In this document: one piece after another, positions 36,947-45,422 of the stretch
Layout of the letters: each line of letters opens with the position of its first letter
Position numbering within the stretch: position 1 is the stretch's first letter
Program-made: the position numbers and the translations under genes
Notes under the pieces: generated by a model
The model's database searches: none
What the model was told of the DNA's origin: nothing
Seen by the model: only the letters and a program-made list of their open reading frames with translations
From: Microbacterium sp. MYb66
GTDB taxonomy: Bacteria; Actinomycetota; Actinomycetes; Actinomycetales; Microbacteriaceae
Reading direction: 5' to 3'
DNA: 64,000 bases
Assembly: GCF_002979435.1 (NCBI RefSeq)
Contig: NZ_PCOV01000003.1
Location: 124,001 to 188,000 of the forward strand

Positions 36947-37297
36947 TCAGTCCTTTCGGGAAGGGACGACGAAACCGTGTGCAGTCAGGTCGTAACGGAA
37001 GTGGTCATGCGGTCGGACGTCATCGACGCCACCGCTGGTCCAGGGATTGCAGCGGAGGATGCGCCATGCCGAGAGCACCGCTCCCTTCACTGCGCCGTGC
37101 TGCTGCACCGCACCTACAGCGTAGGCGGAACAGCTGGGGTAGTACGCACAGACATCTCCATACATCGGGGAGATGACCTTGCGATACGCCGTGAGGAAAC
37201 CCAGCACGAGATTGCGGGGGATCACGGGGATGCTGCGAACGAGGTCCCGTGTGTGGAGGTGCGCATTCCCGACCGACGAAGCCGGCAGGGCGGTCAT
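36947..37297 (-). CDS. yidD: Membrane protein insertion efficiency factor YidD
   Basis: A 116-residue membrane-associated protein that helps YidC-dependent insertion. The signature YRKVISPMYGDVCAYYPSCSAYAVGAVQQHG with the cysteine pair, and RILRCNPWTSGGVDDV, are unmistakable. The ATG at 37297 overlaps the rnpA stop (ATGA). A 25-residue N-terminal extension precedes the family core, and a histidine-rich C-terminus follows. Confidence 0.92.
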   Translation of the reverse strand: MTALPASSVGNAHLHTRDLVRSIPVIPRNLVLGFLTAYRKVISPMYGDVCAYYPSCSAYAVGAVQQHGAVKGAVLSAWRILRCNPWTSGGVDDVRPHDHFRYDLTAHGFVVPSRKD

Positions 37298-37647
37298 GCC
37301 GACACCGTGGCAGGCACCGTGAGTCTGCGCAGGCAGCGATCGACGTCGTCCCGGAGTTCCGCGAAAGACGCGGTGGCAGACGCAGGAAGGGCACGGATGA
37401 CGACATCCGTGCCCTCGGGAACGCGCGGGAGCGCCTCCGCACAGACGGCTTTGAGTCGCCGACGGACGGTGTTGCGCACCACTGCGGTGCCTACCTGCTT
37501 GCTGATGATGAATCCGAACCGTGCGGATCTGCTCTCGCCCGTCGACATCATGGAGGTGATGACGCGCGCCCCGCCACAACGGGAACCGCGTCGAACGACC
37601 AGACGATAGTCGCTCCCGCGGGTCAGCCGATACGGGCGGGCGAGCAC
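37294..37647 (-). CDS. rnpA: Ribonuclease P protein component
   Basis: A 117-residue basic protein subunit of RNase P, which processes the 5' ends of tRNA precursors. It has the N-terminal RLTRGSDYRLVVRRG, the FGFIISKQVGTAVVRNTVRRRLKAV RNR motif and a C-terminal helix. The start is GTG at 37647, just seven bases after the rpmH stop on the same strand, the usual rpmH-rnpA arrangement. Confidence 0.94.
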   Translation of the reverse strand: MLARPYRLTRGSDYRLVVRRGSRCGGARVITSMMSTGESRSARFGFIISKQVGTAVVRNTVRRRLKAVCAEALPRVPEGTDVVIRALPASATASFAELRDDVDRCLRRLTVPATVSA

Positions 37648-37653
37648 AGCGGA

Positions 37654-37791
37654 CTACGCAGAGAGCTCGGTGCGGCCCTTCGCGCGGCGGGCAGCGAGGA
37701 TGCCGCGGCCGGCACGCGTACGCATGCGGGCACGGAAGCCGTGCTTCTTGGCGCGACGACGGTTGTTGGGCTGGAAGGTGCGCTTGCTCAT
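37654..37791 (-). CDS. rpmH: 50S ribosomal protein L34
   Basis: A 45-residue ribosomal protein, [17 protein letters not shown] through RTELSA. The basic sequence and length match L34 exactly. GGAG lies seven bases before the ATG. It is the first gene of the leftward block running away from dnaA. Confidence 0.97.
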   Translation of the reverse strand: MSKRTFQPNNRRRAKKHGFRARMRTRAGRGILAARRAKGRTELSA

Positions 37792-37951
37792 GGAATCACT
37801 CCGGGAATGCTGCCACCGGATTCACTTCGACCGGAGACATGGGGAACTGCCGAAAAAGGCATAAGTCAACCGACTTAGGGTACGTCTTACTGGCGCACAG
37901 AGCAAATCTGCGCGCTCCAGGGGTGCTCTGCCGGCACGAACCGCACAGCCA

Positions 37952-38060
37952 TTATCCACAACCGTGGCGCGCCCGGCCCGCGCAACACGCGCGCGTGTTT
38001 TCAAGGGCAGGTTGCCGTTCACAGCCGGGGTGACTACCGTGGCATCCTAAGTTATCCACA
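37952..38060 (+). promoter_or_regulatory. DnaA boxes in the rpmH-dnaA gap
   Basis: Two perfect TTATCCACA boxes at 37952-37960 and 38052-38060 lie in the 315-base divergent gap between rpmH and dnaA. Here they may mediate dnaA autoregulation or form an outer part of the origin. The rest of the gap holds both promoters, which I cannot place with confidence. Confidence 0.7.
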
Positions 38061-38106
38061 GGGGCAAGGCACGTCGACCCCGCCTCGATCACTCGTCCGG
38101 AGCGTC

Positions 38107-39498
38107 ATGTCATCACCTGCCCAGCCCGACGTCCCCATCTGGACCACGGTGCAGGAGCTTCTGGTCGATGATGATCGTGTCACTCCACAGCTGCAGGGCT
38201 TCCTCAGCCTGGCCGTCCCCGCCGGTGTCATGTCGGCGACGCTGTACCTCGAGGTCCCCAACGACCTGACGGCCGCACAGATCAACAAGCGTCTGCGCCT
38301 CCCCATCATGGAAGCCCTCTCCCACATCGGCGACGAGGTCACCTCCTACCGCGTGGTGGTCAACCACGAACTCGCCGAGCAGCAGACCGCGCCCATCGCA
38401 GTCGGGGACTTCGGACGGCATGAGCAGGTCCGCGTCGAGTCTCCGATGGAGCAGCCGACCCAGCTTCGCCACGAATCCCGACTCAATCCGAAGTACACCT
38501 TCGACAACTTCGTCATCGGTCAGTCGAATCGCTTCGCACACGCTGCCGCGGTTGCCGTCGCCGAAGCACCGGCCAAGGCCTACAACCCGCTCTTCATCTA
38601 CGGGGACTCCGGACTCGGCAAGACGCACCTCCTCCACGCGATCGGCGACTACGCCCAGTCGCTCTACGCCGGAGTGAAGGTCCGGTACGTCTCGAGCGAG
38701 GAGTTCACGAACGACTTCATCAACTCGATCGCCAACAACCGCGGCGCCGCCTTCCAAGCCCGATACCGCGACGTCGACATCCTCCTGATCGACGACATCC
38801 AGTTCCTGCAGGGCCGCGCGGAGACGCAGGAAGCGTTCTTCCACACCTTCAACACCCTGCACGACCACAACAAGCAGGTCGTGATCACCAGCGATGTCGC
38901 CCCGAAGCACCTCACCGGTTTCGAGGATCGGATGCGAAGCCGGTTCGAGTGGGGCCTGATCACCGACGTGCAGGCACCCGACCTCGAGACCCGCATCGCG
39001 ATCCTTCGGAAGAAGGCGCAGAGCGAGGCCCTTCACATCCCGGACGAGGTCCTCGAGTACATCGCGACCGTCGTCTCGTCCAACATCCGTGAGCTGGAGG
39101 GCGCTCTCATCCGGGTATCGGCGTTCGCAAGCCTGAATCGCTCGGCGCTCGACATCTCCCTGGCGCAGACGGTGCTCCGCGACATCATCGACACGGCCGA
39201 GGACAACATCATCTCGCCGACCGACATCATCACGGCGACCGCACAGTACTTCAAGCTCACCGTCGACGACCTGTACGGATCGAGCCGCTCGCAGCAGATC
39301 GCGACCGCACGACAGATCGCCATGTACCTGTGCCGAGAGCGGACAAGTCTCTCCCTGCCCAAGATCGGGCAGCTGTTCGGCAACCGCGATCACACCACAG
39401 TCATGTACGCGTACAAGAAGATCAGCGAGCTCATGAAGGAACGTCGCTCGATCTACAACCAGGTGACCGAGATCACCACGCAGCTCGGTCGACGCTGA
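38107..39498 (+). CDS. dnaA: Chromosomal replication initiator protein DnaA
   Basis: A 463-residue AAA+ initiator. The N-terminal helicase-contact domain (~1-95) is followed by a short linker (~96-125), the AAA+ core with Walker A GDSGLGKT (166-173) and Walker B LLIDDIQFL, and the C-terminal DNA-binding domain ending with FGNRDHTTVMYAYKKI. The linker is much shorter than in Streptomyces, hence the smaller protein. GGAG lies four bases upstream of the ATG. It binds the boxes upstream and in the dnaA-dnaN gap. Confidence 0.97.
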   Translation: MSSPAQPDVPIWTTVQELLVDDDRVTPQLQGFLSLAVPAGVMSATLYLEVPNDLTAAQINKRLRLPIMEALSHIGDEVTSYRVVVNHELAEQQTAPIAVGDFGRHEQVRVESPMEQPTQLRHESRLNPKYTFDNFVIGQSNRFAHAAAVAVAEAPAKAYNPLFIYGDSGLGKTHLLHAIGDYAQSLYAGVKVRYVSSEEFTNDFINSIANNRGAAFQARYRDVDILLIDDIQFLQGRAETQEAFFHTFNTLHDHNKQVVITSDVAPKHLTGFEDRMRSRFEWGLITDVQAPDLETRIAILRKKAQSEALHIPDEVLEYIATVVSSNIRELEGALIRVSAFASLNRSALDISLAQTVLRDIIDTAEDNIISPTDIITATAQYFKLTVDDLYGSSRSQQIATARQIAMYLCRERTSLSLPKIGQLFGNRDHTTVMYAYKKISELMKERRSIYNQVTEITTQLGRR

Positions 39499-39599
39499 GA
39501 TCGAACCGTCTCCGTCCTCGAGGGACACGGCATCCGAACGGGTGCCGTGCCCCTTTTCTCGTGCTTGACACGCCTCTGCGCTCTCCGGTAAATGCCTCT

Positions 39600-39840
39600 A
39601 TGCACATGTGGATAACTTGTGGATGACCGCCGATCGGATCGGGACGAATGTGAGCCGATCGACCAAACCTGTGGATAACTAGGGGAGGCGCAGGATCGCG
39701 TCGGATGCCGGTATCCCGCGGATTCCTCAGGGTTTCCACAACTGACAAGCGTGTAGTTCCTTACTCGCTCTTGCTATCCACCGACTTATCCACAGAATCC
39801 ACAGCTGTTAACACTGTTAAGGAGTTAAGTCTTTCAAGGC
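39600..39840. other. oriC: Probable oriC (dnaA-dnaN intergenic region)
   Basis: The 493-base gap between dnaA and dnaN holds perfect DnaA boxes at 39607-39615 and 39670-39678 (reverse orientation) and 39786-39794 (forward). Weaker boxes lie at 39618-39626, 39732-39740, 39774-39782 and 39795-39803. An unusually AT-rich tract at 39804-39835 (GCTGTTAACACTGTTAAGG and onward) directly follows the box cluster and is the best unwinding-element candidate. Position, boxes and composition agree with actinobacterial origins. Confidence 0.88.
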
Positions 39841-39991
39841 GCGATCCCATCACCAGACGGTGGGGAGAACCGTCAACCGAACGACAGGAACTCCGGCGTA
39901 GGGATACCCCGGAGTGTGGGGCTAGCATGGGAAGCCCTGCACCGGCAGGGCCGACGACAACGCGTCATAGTTCGACGACAAGGGAGCACCC

Positions 39992-41134
39992 GTGAGGTTT
40001 CAGGTCAACCGCGATGTCTTCAGCGAGGCTGTGTCCTTCGTCGTCAAGCTCCTTCCGCAACGGAACCCGCAGCCGATCCTCGCCGGAGTCCTGATCGAGG
40101 CGGACGGATCCGGGCTCACGCTCTCGGCCTTCGACTACGAGGCCTCCGCGCGCACGACCATCGAGGCGACCGTCGACACCCCGGGCACGATCCTGGTCCA
40201 CGGACGCCTTCTCTCCGACATCGCCAGCCGGCTTCCGAATGCCCCGATCGAGATCGCCGTCGAGGAAGACGGCGGCATCGCGGTCACCTGCGGCTCTGCC
40301 CGATTCACACTCGCCGCCATGCCGGTCGAGGAATATCCCTCGATCCCCGAGGTCACGGGGTCATCGGGCGTGGTTCCCGCCGACGACTTCGGCACCGCGA
40401 TCGCACAGGTCGGGTTCGCTGCATCACGCGACGACGTGACGCCCGTGCTGACGGGTGTCCAGCTCGAGGTCTCCGGCCACAGCCTGAGCCTGGTCGCCAC
40501 CGACCGCTACCGCGTCTCGCTCCGTGACGTGCCGTGGGACGGCGAAGCCGTCGAGGCCACCGCGCTGGTGCCCGCCCGCACCCTGCTCGAGGTCGGCAAG
40601 ACCTTCGGGCACGCCGGCACCATCCAAGTGGCTTTCTCCGGAGCGGGCGATCGCGAGATCATCGCCTTCACCGCCGGGAACAAGACCGTGACCTCGCTCC
40701 TGATCAAGGGCAACTTCCCGCCGGTCCGCCGACTTTTCCCCGAGCAGACCGACCACTACGCGGTCGTGAACACCGCCGACCTCGTCGAGGCCGTCCGCCG
40801 AGTGTCTCTGGTGCTCGACCGCGCCGCGCCGCTGCGGTTCACGTTCTCGAACGACAGCGTGACGATGGACGCCTCGGGCGGAGACCACGCACGCGCATCC
40901 GAGTCGGTCGACGCGATCCTCTCCGGAGGCGACGAGGTCACTCTCGGACTGAACCCGCAGTATCTGATCGAAGCTCTCGGCGCGGTCAAGAGCGAGTTCG
41001 TCCGCGTGACGTTCACCTCGAGCGACAACGCCAACAAGCTCAGCCCGGTGCTGATCACGAGCCAGACCTCGGTCGACCAGGCGGGTCTGGACTCGTTCAA
41101 GTACCTCCTGCAGCCGAACCTCCTCCTCCGCTGA
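39992..41134 (+). CDS. dnaN: DNA polymerase III beta subunit (sliding clamp)
   Basis: A 380-residue ring-forming clamp that holds DNA polymerase on the template. Three clamp domains are present, with the typical start MRFQVNRDVFSEAVSFVVKLLP, VATDRYRVSLRDV in the middle domain and the C-terminal end PVLITSQ. GTG is the start with AGGGAG upstream. Placement directly after dnaA and oriC is standard. Confidence 0.96.
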   Translation: MRFQVNRDVFSEAVSFVVKLLPQRNPQPILAGVLIEADGSGLTLSAFDYEASARTTIEATVDTPGTILVHGRLLSDIASRLPNAPIEIAVEEDGGIAVTCGSARFTLAAMPVEEYPSIPEVTGSSGVVPADDFGTAIAQVGFAASRDDVTPVLTGVQLEVSGHSLSLVATDRYRVSLRDVPWDGEAVEATALVPARTLLEVGKTFGHAGTIQVAFSGAGDREIIAFTAGNKTVTSLLIKGNFPPVRRLFPEQTDHYAVVNTADLVEAVRRVSLVLDRAAPLRFTFSNDSVTMDASGGDHARASESVDAILSGGDEVTLGLNPQYLIEALGAVKSEFVRVTFTSSDNANKLSPVLITSQTSVDQAGLDSFKYLLQPNLLLR

Positions 41135-41204
41135 TCCCTTCCTCCCCCTACCCGAAACGTTCCCGGATCAGCCGTCAGCTGATCTACGAACCGCCGCGGG
41201 TGCG

Positions 41205-41270
41205 GATGCTCCCGGAGCGAGCATCGGGAGGTACCCACGAAGTGGGAGGGAACCCGCTCTGCGAGCGAAG
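41205..41270. repeat. Structured intergenic repeat, copy 1 (dnaN-recF gap)
   Basis: The core 41219-41270 (GAGCATCGGGAGG ... GCTCTGCGAGCGAAG) matches the gyrB-gyrA gap at 45325-45376 at most positions. It contains the hairpin CCCAC-GAA-GTGGG. An outer pair GATGCTC (41205-41211)/GAGCATC (41219-41225) is also possible. The remainder of the 212-base dnaN-recF gap shows no gene. Similarity between two gaps that flank unrelated genes marks this as a dispersed repeat. Confidence 0.75.
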
Positions 41271-41346
41271 GGTGCGTCGTCACCCACGAGCCACACGCGA
41301 AAACCAGAGAAGAACAAGTGTCAGACCCCGAAGATAGGCTGACTCC

Positions 41347-42561
41347 GTGATTGTGGAGCACCTGAGTCTGGTCGATTTCCGCAATTACGCGACCGCTGAA
41401 CTCGCCCTCCACCCGGGCCCGAACGTCTTGGTCGGGCGCAACGGACAGGGCAAGACGAATCTCGCGGAGGCGGTCGTCTTCCTCGCCACTCTCGGTTCGC
41501 ACCGGGTCTCCTCGGATGCGCCGATGGTTCGCGACGGCCAGGAATTCGCGGTCATCCGGGCTCGCCTCTCGCACGGCGAACGTCGGGTGCTCGCCGAGGT
41601 CCAGGTGAACAGGCAGGGTTCGAACAAGGCCCGGATCAACGGCTCCCCGTCGAAGCCGAACGAGCTCCCCCGCTACGCGCACGTCGTGCTGTTCGCCCCC
41701 GAAGATCTGCAGATCGTCCGCGGTGATCCTTCGGCCCGACGCCGCTTCATCGATCAGCTGCTCATCCAGCGCACTCCGCGGCTGGCTGCGGTCCTCGCCG
41801 ACTACGACCGTGTGCTCAAACAGCGCAATGCCCTGTTGAAATCGGCGCGGGCGCGCGGCATCCGGGGTGAAGGGCTGAGCACCCTCGACGTGTGGGACGA
41901 CAAGCTCGTCTCGCTGGGGTCGGAGATCATCGCCGCTCGTCAGCGGCTGGCATCGGATCTGCAGCAGCCGGTCGCCGCCGCATATGAGGCGATCGCGGGG
42001 GCTGACCATCGGCCGCAGCTGGAGTGGGCGCTGTCGGTCGGCGGCGGAGACCCCGAGGACGACGATGGCACCACCGACGACGATGCTGCGGTCACTGCCG
42101 TCGAGAGGGTCGACGATCCGAATCGCATCGCCGACCTGTTCCGCGCGTCCCTCGCGGCGAAGCGGTCGAAGGAGCTCGACAGAGGACTCACGCTCACGGG
42201 TCCGCATCGTGACGATCTGATTCTCCGTGTGCGTGATCTGCCGGTGAAGGGGTATGCCTCGCACGGCGAATCCTGGTCGGTGGCGCTCGCGCTCCGACTC
42301 GCGTCGGCCGAGCTGCTGCGCAGCGAATCCCCCGCCGGCGACCCCGTCCTCATCCTCGACGATGTCTTCGCCGAACTCGACGCCGACCGCCGACAGCGAT
42401 TGGCGGCGCTCACAGCCGGGTACGAGCAGGTGGTGGTGACCGCGGCGGTGGAGGAAGATATCCCCGAGGTGCTGCATGCCCATGTGGTGCGGATCAGTGC
42501 CGGAACGATCAGCGATGAGCGGACCCTCGGGCAGGATCAGGAACCGGGTGAAGATGACTGA
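41347..42561 (+). CDS. recF: DNA replication and repair protein RecF
   Basis: A 404-residue SMC-like ATPase that loads RecA at gaps with RecOR. Walker A is VGRNGQGKTNLAEAV, the signature motif lies in LTGPHRDDLIL, and Walker B is VLILDDVFAELDADRR near the C-terminus. The start GTG (MIVEHLSLVDFRNYATAELAL) gives the usual N-terminus. It follows dnaN across a 212-base gap that carries a repeat element. The stop overlaps the next start by eight bases. Confidence 0.95.
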   Translation: MIVEHLSLVDFRNYATAELALHPGPNVLVGRNGQGKTNLAEAVVFLATLGSHRVSSDAPMVRDGQEFAVIRARLSHGERRVLAEVQVNRQGSNKARINGSPSKPNELPRYAHVVLFAPEDLQIVRGDPSARRRFIDQLLIQRTPRLAAVLADYDRVLKQRNALLKSARARGIRGEGLSTLDVWDDKLVSLGSEIIAARQRLASDLQQPVAAAYEAIAGADHRPQLEWALSVGGGDPEDDDGTTDDDAAVTAVERVDDPNRIADLFRASLAAKRSKELDRGLTLTGPHRDDLILRVRDLPVKGYASHGESWSVALALRLASAELLRSESPAGDPVLILDDVFAELDADRRQRLAALTAGYEQVVVTAAVEEDIPEVLHAHVVRISAGTISDERTLGQDQEPGEDD

Positions 42562-43057
42562 CGCCGCATCGGCCCCCGTCCCCGACGTTCCGGAGACGGT
42601 CGCCACCTATCTCCGGCTGCGTGGTCTGCAGCCGAGCTCGAAGAGTTGGAAGCGCAAGCGCCGGATCGCCACCGACGACGACAACGCCCCGTTCACGCCC
42701 GGTCGCGATCCCGGCGCGCTCGGCGCAGTGCTCGACAAGCTCAGTCGGGACTCCGGCTGGCAGATCACGCTCGCGCGGGAAGACCTCGTCCGCCAGTGGG
42801 CGGATCTCGCCGGTGCCGACACGGCGAAGCACTCCGAACCGGTCTCCCTCGAGCGCGGACTGCTCACGGTCAAGTGCGACTCGACGGCCTGGGCGAAGAA
42901 CCTGCAGTTCATGCGAGCGACCATTCTCACCGAGATCGGTCGGCGGTATCCGGACGCCGGTGTCGAGAACCTGCGCTTCATCGGACCGGACGTTCCCTCG
43001 TGGAAATGGGGTCCCAGAGCCGTTCCAGGACGGGGTCCACGCGATACCTACGGGTAG
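42554..43057 (+). CDS. dciA: DUF721 / DciA-type helicase-loading protein
   Basis: A 167-residue protein with the DUF721 domain. DciA proteins of this family help load DnaB in bacteria lacking DnaC. The N-terminus is short and disordered. The middle has LGAVLDKLSRDSGWQITLAREDLVRQWADLAGADTAKHSEPVSLERGLLTV, the characteristic KH-like region, and the end is IGPDVPSWKWGPRAVPGRG. Its location recF-dciA-gyrB is conserved in actinobacteria. ATG 42554 overlaps recF. Confidence 0.85.
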   Translation: MTDAASAPVPDVPETVATYLRLRGLQPSSKSWKRKRRIATDDDNAPFTPGRDPGALGAVLDKLSRDSGWQITLAREDLVRQWADLAGADTAKHSEPVSLERGLLTVKCDSTAWAKNLQFMRATILTEIGRRYPDAGVENLRFIGPDVPSWKWGPRAVPGRGPRDTYG

Positions 43058-43104
43058 GGCACCATCCAAGGGGTCTGAAACGCTCAGAGGGCCACACGCG
43101 GCCG

Positions 43105-43139
43105 TTGAGCGGCATTTCCCCATGAAATCCCGCTAGAAT
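43105..43139 (+). promoter_or_regulatory. Possible gyrB promoter
   Basis: A good -10 element TAGAAT (43134-43139) lies 37 bases before the gyrB start. The nearest -35-like TTGAGC (43105-43110) is 23 bases upstream, too far for a standard promoter, so activity may depend on supercoiling or an extended -10. Only the -10 is convincing. Confidence 0.35.
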
Positions 43140-43175
43140 GGGAGTTCGTGATATCGATGTGGAGAATGCCCTCTG

Positions 43176-45266
43176 ATGACGCCTGAATCCCCTGCTGACG
43201 AGACGGAATCGACAACCGGGGGAACCTCCGACCCCATCGACGGGTCCGAGACCACGAGCAACTCGATCTCCCCCAAGATCAAGCAGCCCGGCGAGTACGG
43301 CGCCGACTCGATCCAGATCCTCGAAGGCCTCGAAGCCGTCCGCAAGCGACCCGGAATGTACATCGGGTCCACGGGCCCGCGCGGCCTCCACCACCTCGTG
43401 TACGAGATCGTCGACAACTCGGTCGACGAGGCTCTGGCCGGCTATGCCGACACGATCCTCGTGACGATGCTCGCCGACGGCGGCGTCCGCGTCGTCGACA
43501 ACGGCCGCGGAATCCCGGTCGACCCGCACTCCTCCGACCCGAACAAGTCGACGGTCGAGGTGGTCCTGACCATCCTGCACGCCGGCGGAAAGTTCGGCGG
43601 CGGCGCGTATGCCGTCTCCGGTGGTCTGCACGGCGTCGGCTCCTCGGTCGTGAACGCACTGTCGACCCGTTTCGATGTCGAGGTCAAGCAGAAGGGCTTC
43701 GTCTGGCGTCACTCCTTCGCGGAGGGCGGCATCCCGCAGCAGAAGCTCGAGAAGGGCGAGGCGACCGACGAGACCGGAACCAGCATCACGTTCTGGCCGG
43801 ACGCGTCCATCTTCACGGAGACGATCGACTTCGACTACGACACACTGCGCACGCGCTTCCAGCAGATGGCGTTCCTCAACAAGGGACTGCGCATCGAGCT
43901 GCGCGACGAGCGCGAGTCCTCGGCCTATGAGGTGGAGGAAGACGGCGCGACGATCACGAAGCAGCCCGGCGACGTCTTCTTCTACGAGCGCGGCCTCGTC
44001 GACTACGTCGAGTACCTCAACAAGGTGCGTCACGCAGAGGTCGTCAACGACGAGATCATCGCCTTCGAGTCGGAGGACACCCATCGCAAGATCTCGCTCG
44101 AGGTCGCGATGCAGTGGACGACGTCGTACACCGAGAACGTCTTCACCTACGCCAACACCATCAACACGCACGAGGGAGGAACGCACGAGGAAGGATTCCG
44201 TGCGGCGCTCACCACCCTGGTGAACAAGTACGCCCGTGCGAACAACATCCTCAAGGAGAAGGACGACAACCTCTCCGGAGACGATGTGCGCGAGGGGCTC
44301 ACGGCGGTCATCTCGATCAAGCTCGGCGAACCGCAGTTCGAGGGTCAGACCAAGACCAAGCTCGGCAACACGGAGGCGAAGGCCTTCGTCCAGAAGGTCG
44401 TGGGCGATCAGCTCGGAGACTGGTTCGACCGCAACCCGGTCCAGGCCAAGAACATCATCCGCAAGGCTCTCGATGCCGCGACCGCCCGTCTGGCCGCGCG
44501 CAAGGCACGTGAGACCGCCCGCCGGAAGAGCGTGTTCGAGTCGGCCGCGATGCCCGACAAGCTCAAGGACTGCACGAGCAAGGACCCGTCGATCAGCGAG
44601 ATCTTCCTCGTCGAGGGTGACTCGGCAGGCGGTTCCGCCGTGCAGGGTCGCGACCCGCACACGCAGGCGATCCTCGCGCTCCGCGGCAAGATCCTCAACG
44701 TCGAGCGCGCGCGTCTCGACAAGGCCCTGGGCAACAAGGAAGTCCAGGCGATGATCCAGGCCTTCGGCACGGGCATCGGCGAGGAGTTCGACATCGAGAA
44801 GGCGCGGTATCACAAGATCGTGCTGATGGCGGATGCCGACGTCGACGGTCAGCACATCACCACGCTGCTGCTCACGTTGCTCTTCCGCTACATGCGCGGT
44901 CTCATCGAGGCCGGTTTCGTCTACCTCGCGATGCCGCCGCTGTACCGACTGAAGTGGTCGAACTCCGCCCACGAGTACGTGTTCAGCGACGCCGAGCGCG
45001 ATGCCCTGCTCAAGCACGGCATCGAGAACGGCAAGCGCATCCCGAAGGATGCCGGCATCCAGCGCTACAAGGGTCTCGGCGAGATGAACCCCAAGGAGCT
45101 GTGGGAGACGACGATGGATCACACCACGCGCACCCTGCAGCAGATCACCATCGAGGACGCCGCAGCTGCCGACGAGATCTTCAGCGTGCTGATGGGTGAG
45201 GACGTCGAATCCCGACGCAGCTTCATCCAGCGCAACGCCAAGGACGTCCGCTTCCTCGACATCTGA
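43176..45266 (+). CDS. gyrB: DNA gyrase subunit B
   Basis: A 696-residue ATPase subunit of gyrase, which introduces negative supercoils. The GHKL ATP site ([16 protein letters not shown] and the [12 protein letters not shown] loop), the lid [14 protein letters not shown], and the TOPRIM motif [17 protein letters not shown] with metal aspartates in [11 protein letters not shown] are all intact. The ~40-residue N-terminal extension before [28 protein letters not shown] is common in actinobacteria. Confidence 0.97.
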   Translation: MTPESPADETESTTGGTSDPIDGSETTSNSISPKIKQPGEYGADSIQILEGLEAVRKRPGMYIGSTGPRGLHHLVYEIVDNSVDEALAGYADTILVTMLADGGVRVVDNGRGIPVDPHSSDPNKSTVEVVLTILHAGGKFGGGAYAVSGGLHGVGSSVVNALSTRFDVEVKQKGFVWRHSFAEGGIPQQKLEKGEATDETGTSITFWPDASIFTETIDFDYDTLRTRFQQMAFLNKGLRIELRDERESSAYEVEEDGATITKQPGDVFFYERGLVDYVEYLNKVRHAEVVNDEIIAFESEDTHRKISLEVAMQWTTSYTENVFTYANTINTHEGGTHEEGFRAALTTLVNKYARANNILKEKDDNLSGDDVREGLTAVISIKLGEPQFEGQTKTKLGNTEAKAFVQKVVGDQLGDWFDRNPVQAKNIIRKALDAATARLAARKARETARRKSVFESAAMPDKLKDCTSKDPSISEIFLVEGDSAGGSAVQGRDPHTQAILALRGKILNVERARLDKALGNKEVQAMIQAFGTGIGEEFDIEKARYHKIVLMADADVDGQHITTLLLTLLFRYMRGLIEAGFVYLAMPPLYRLKWSNSAHEYVFSDAERDALLKHGIENGKRIPKDAGIQRYKGLGEMNPKELWETTMDHTTRTLQQITIEDAAAADEIFSVLMGEDVESRRSFIQRNAKDVRFLDI

Positions 45267-45311
45267 CCGACAAATACACACACTGAGCTGCGGACTGCAG
45301 AAGGCGGAGGG

Positions 45312-45383
45312 ATCTCGTCGGCGTGAGCATCGGGAGGGTCCCGCGAAGCGGGAGGGTCCCCGCTCTGCGAACGAAGACGAGAT
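45312..45383. repeat. Structured intergenic repeat, copy 2 (gyrB-gyrA gap)
   Basis: The core 45325-45376 (GAGCATCGGGAGGG ... CTCTGCGAACGAAG) repeats the element in the dnaN-recF gap. Here the hairpin reads CCCGC-GAA-GCGGG, so the loop is kept and the stem has changed on both sides at the same base pair (compensatory change). An outer stem pairs ATCTCGTC (45312-45319) with GACGAGAT (45376-45383). Confidence 0.78.
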
Positions 45384-45422
45384 TCCGTAGCCCGGTAGCC
45401 AAGACAGAATCGAAACAGACAC

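Noticed and set aside
41135..41346. A small gene in the dnaN-recF gap
   Set aside because: Frames there are short or run into neighbouring genes, and the sequence is explained better by the hairpin repeat shared with the gyrB-gyrA gap.
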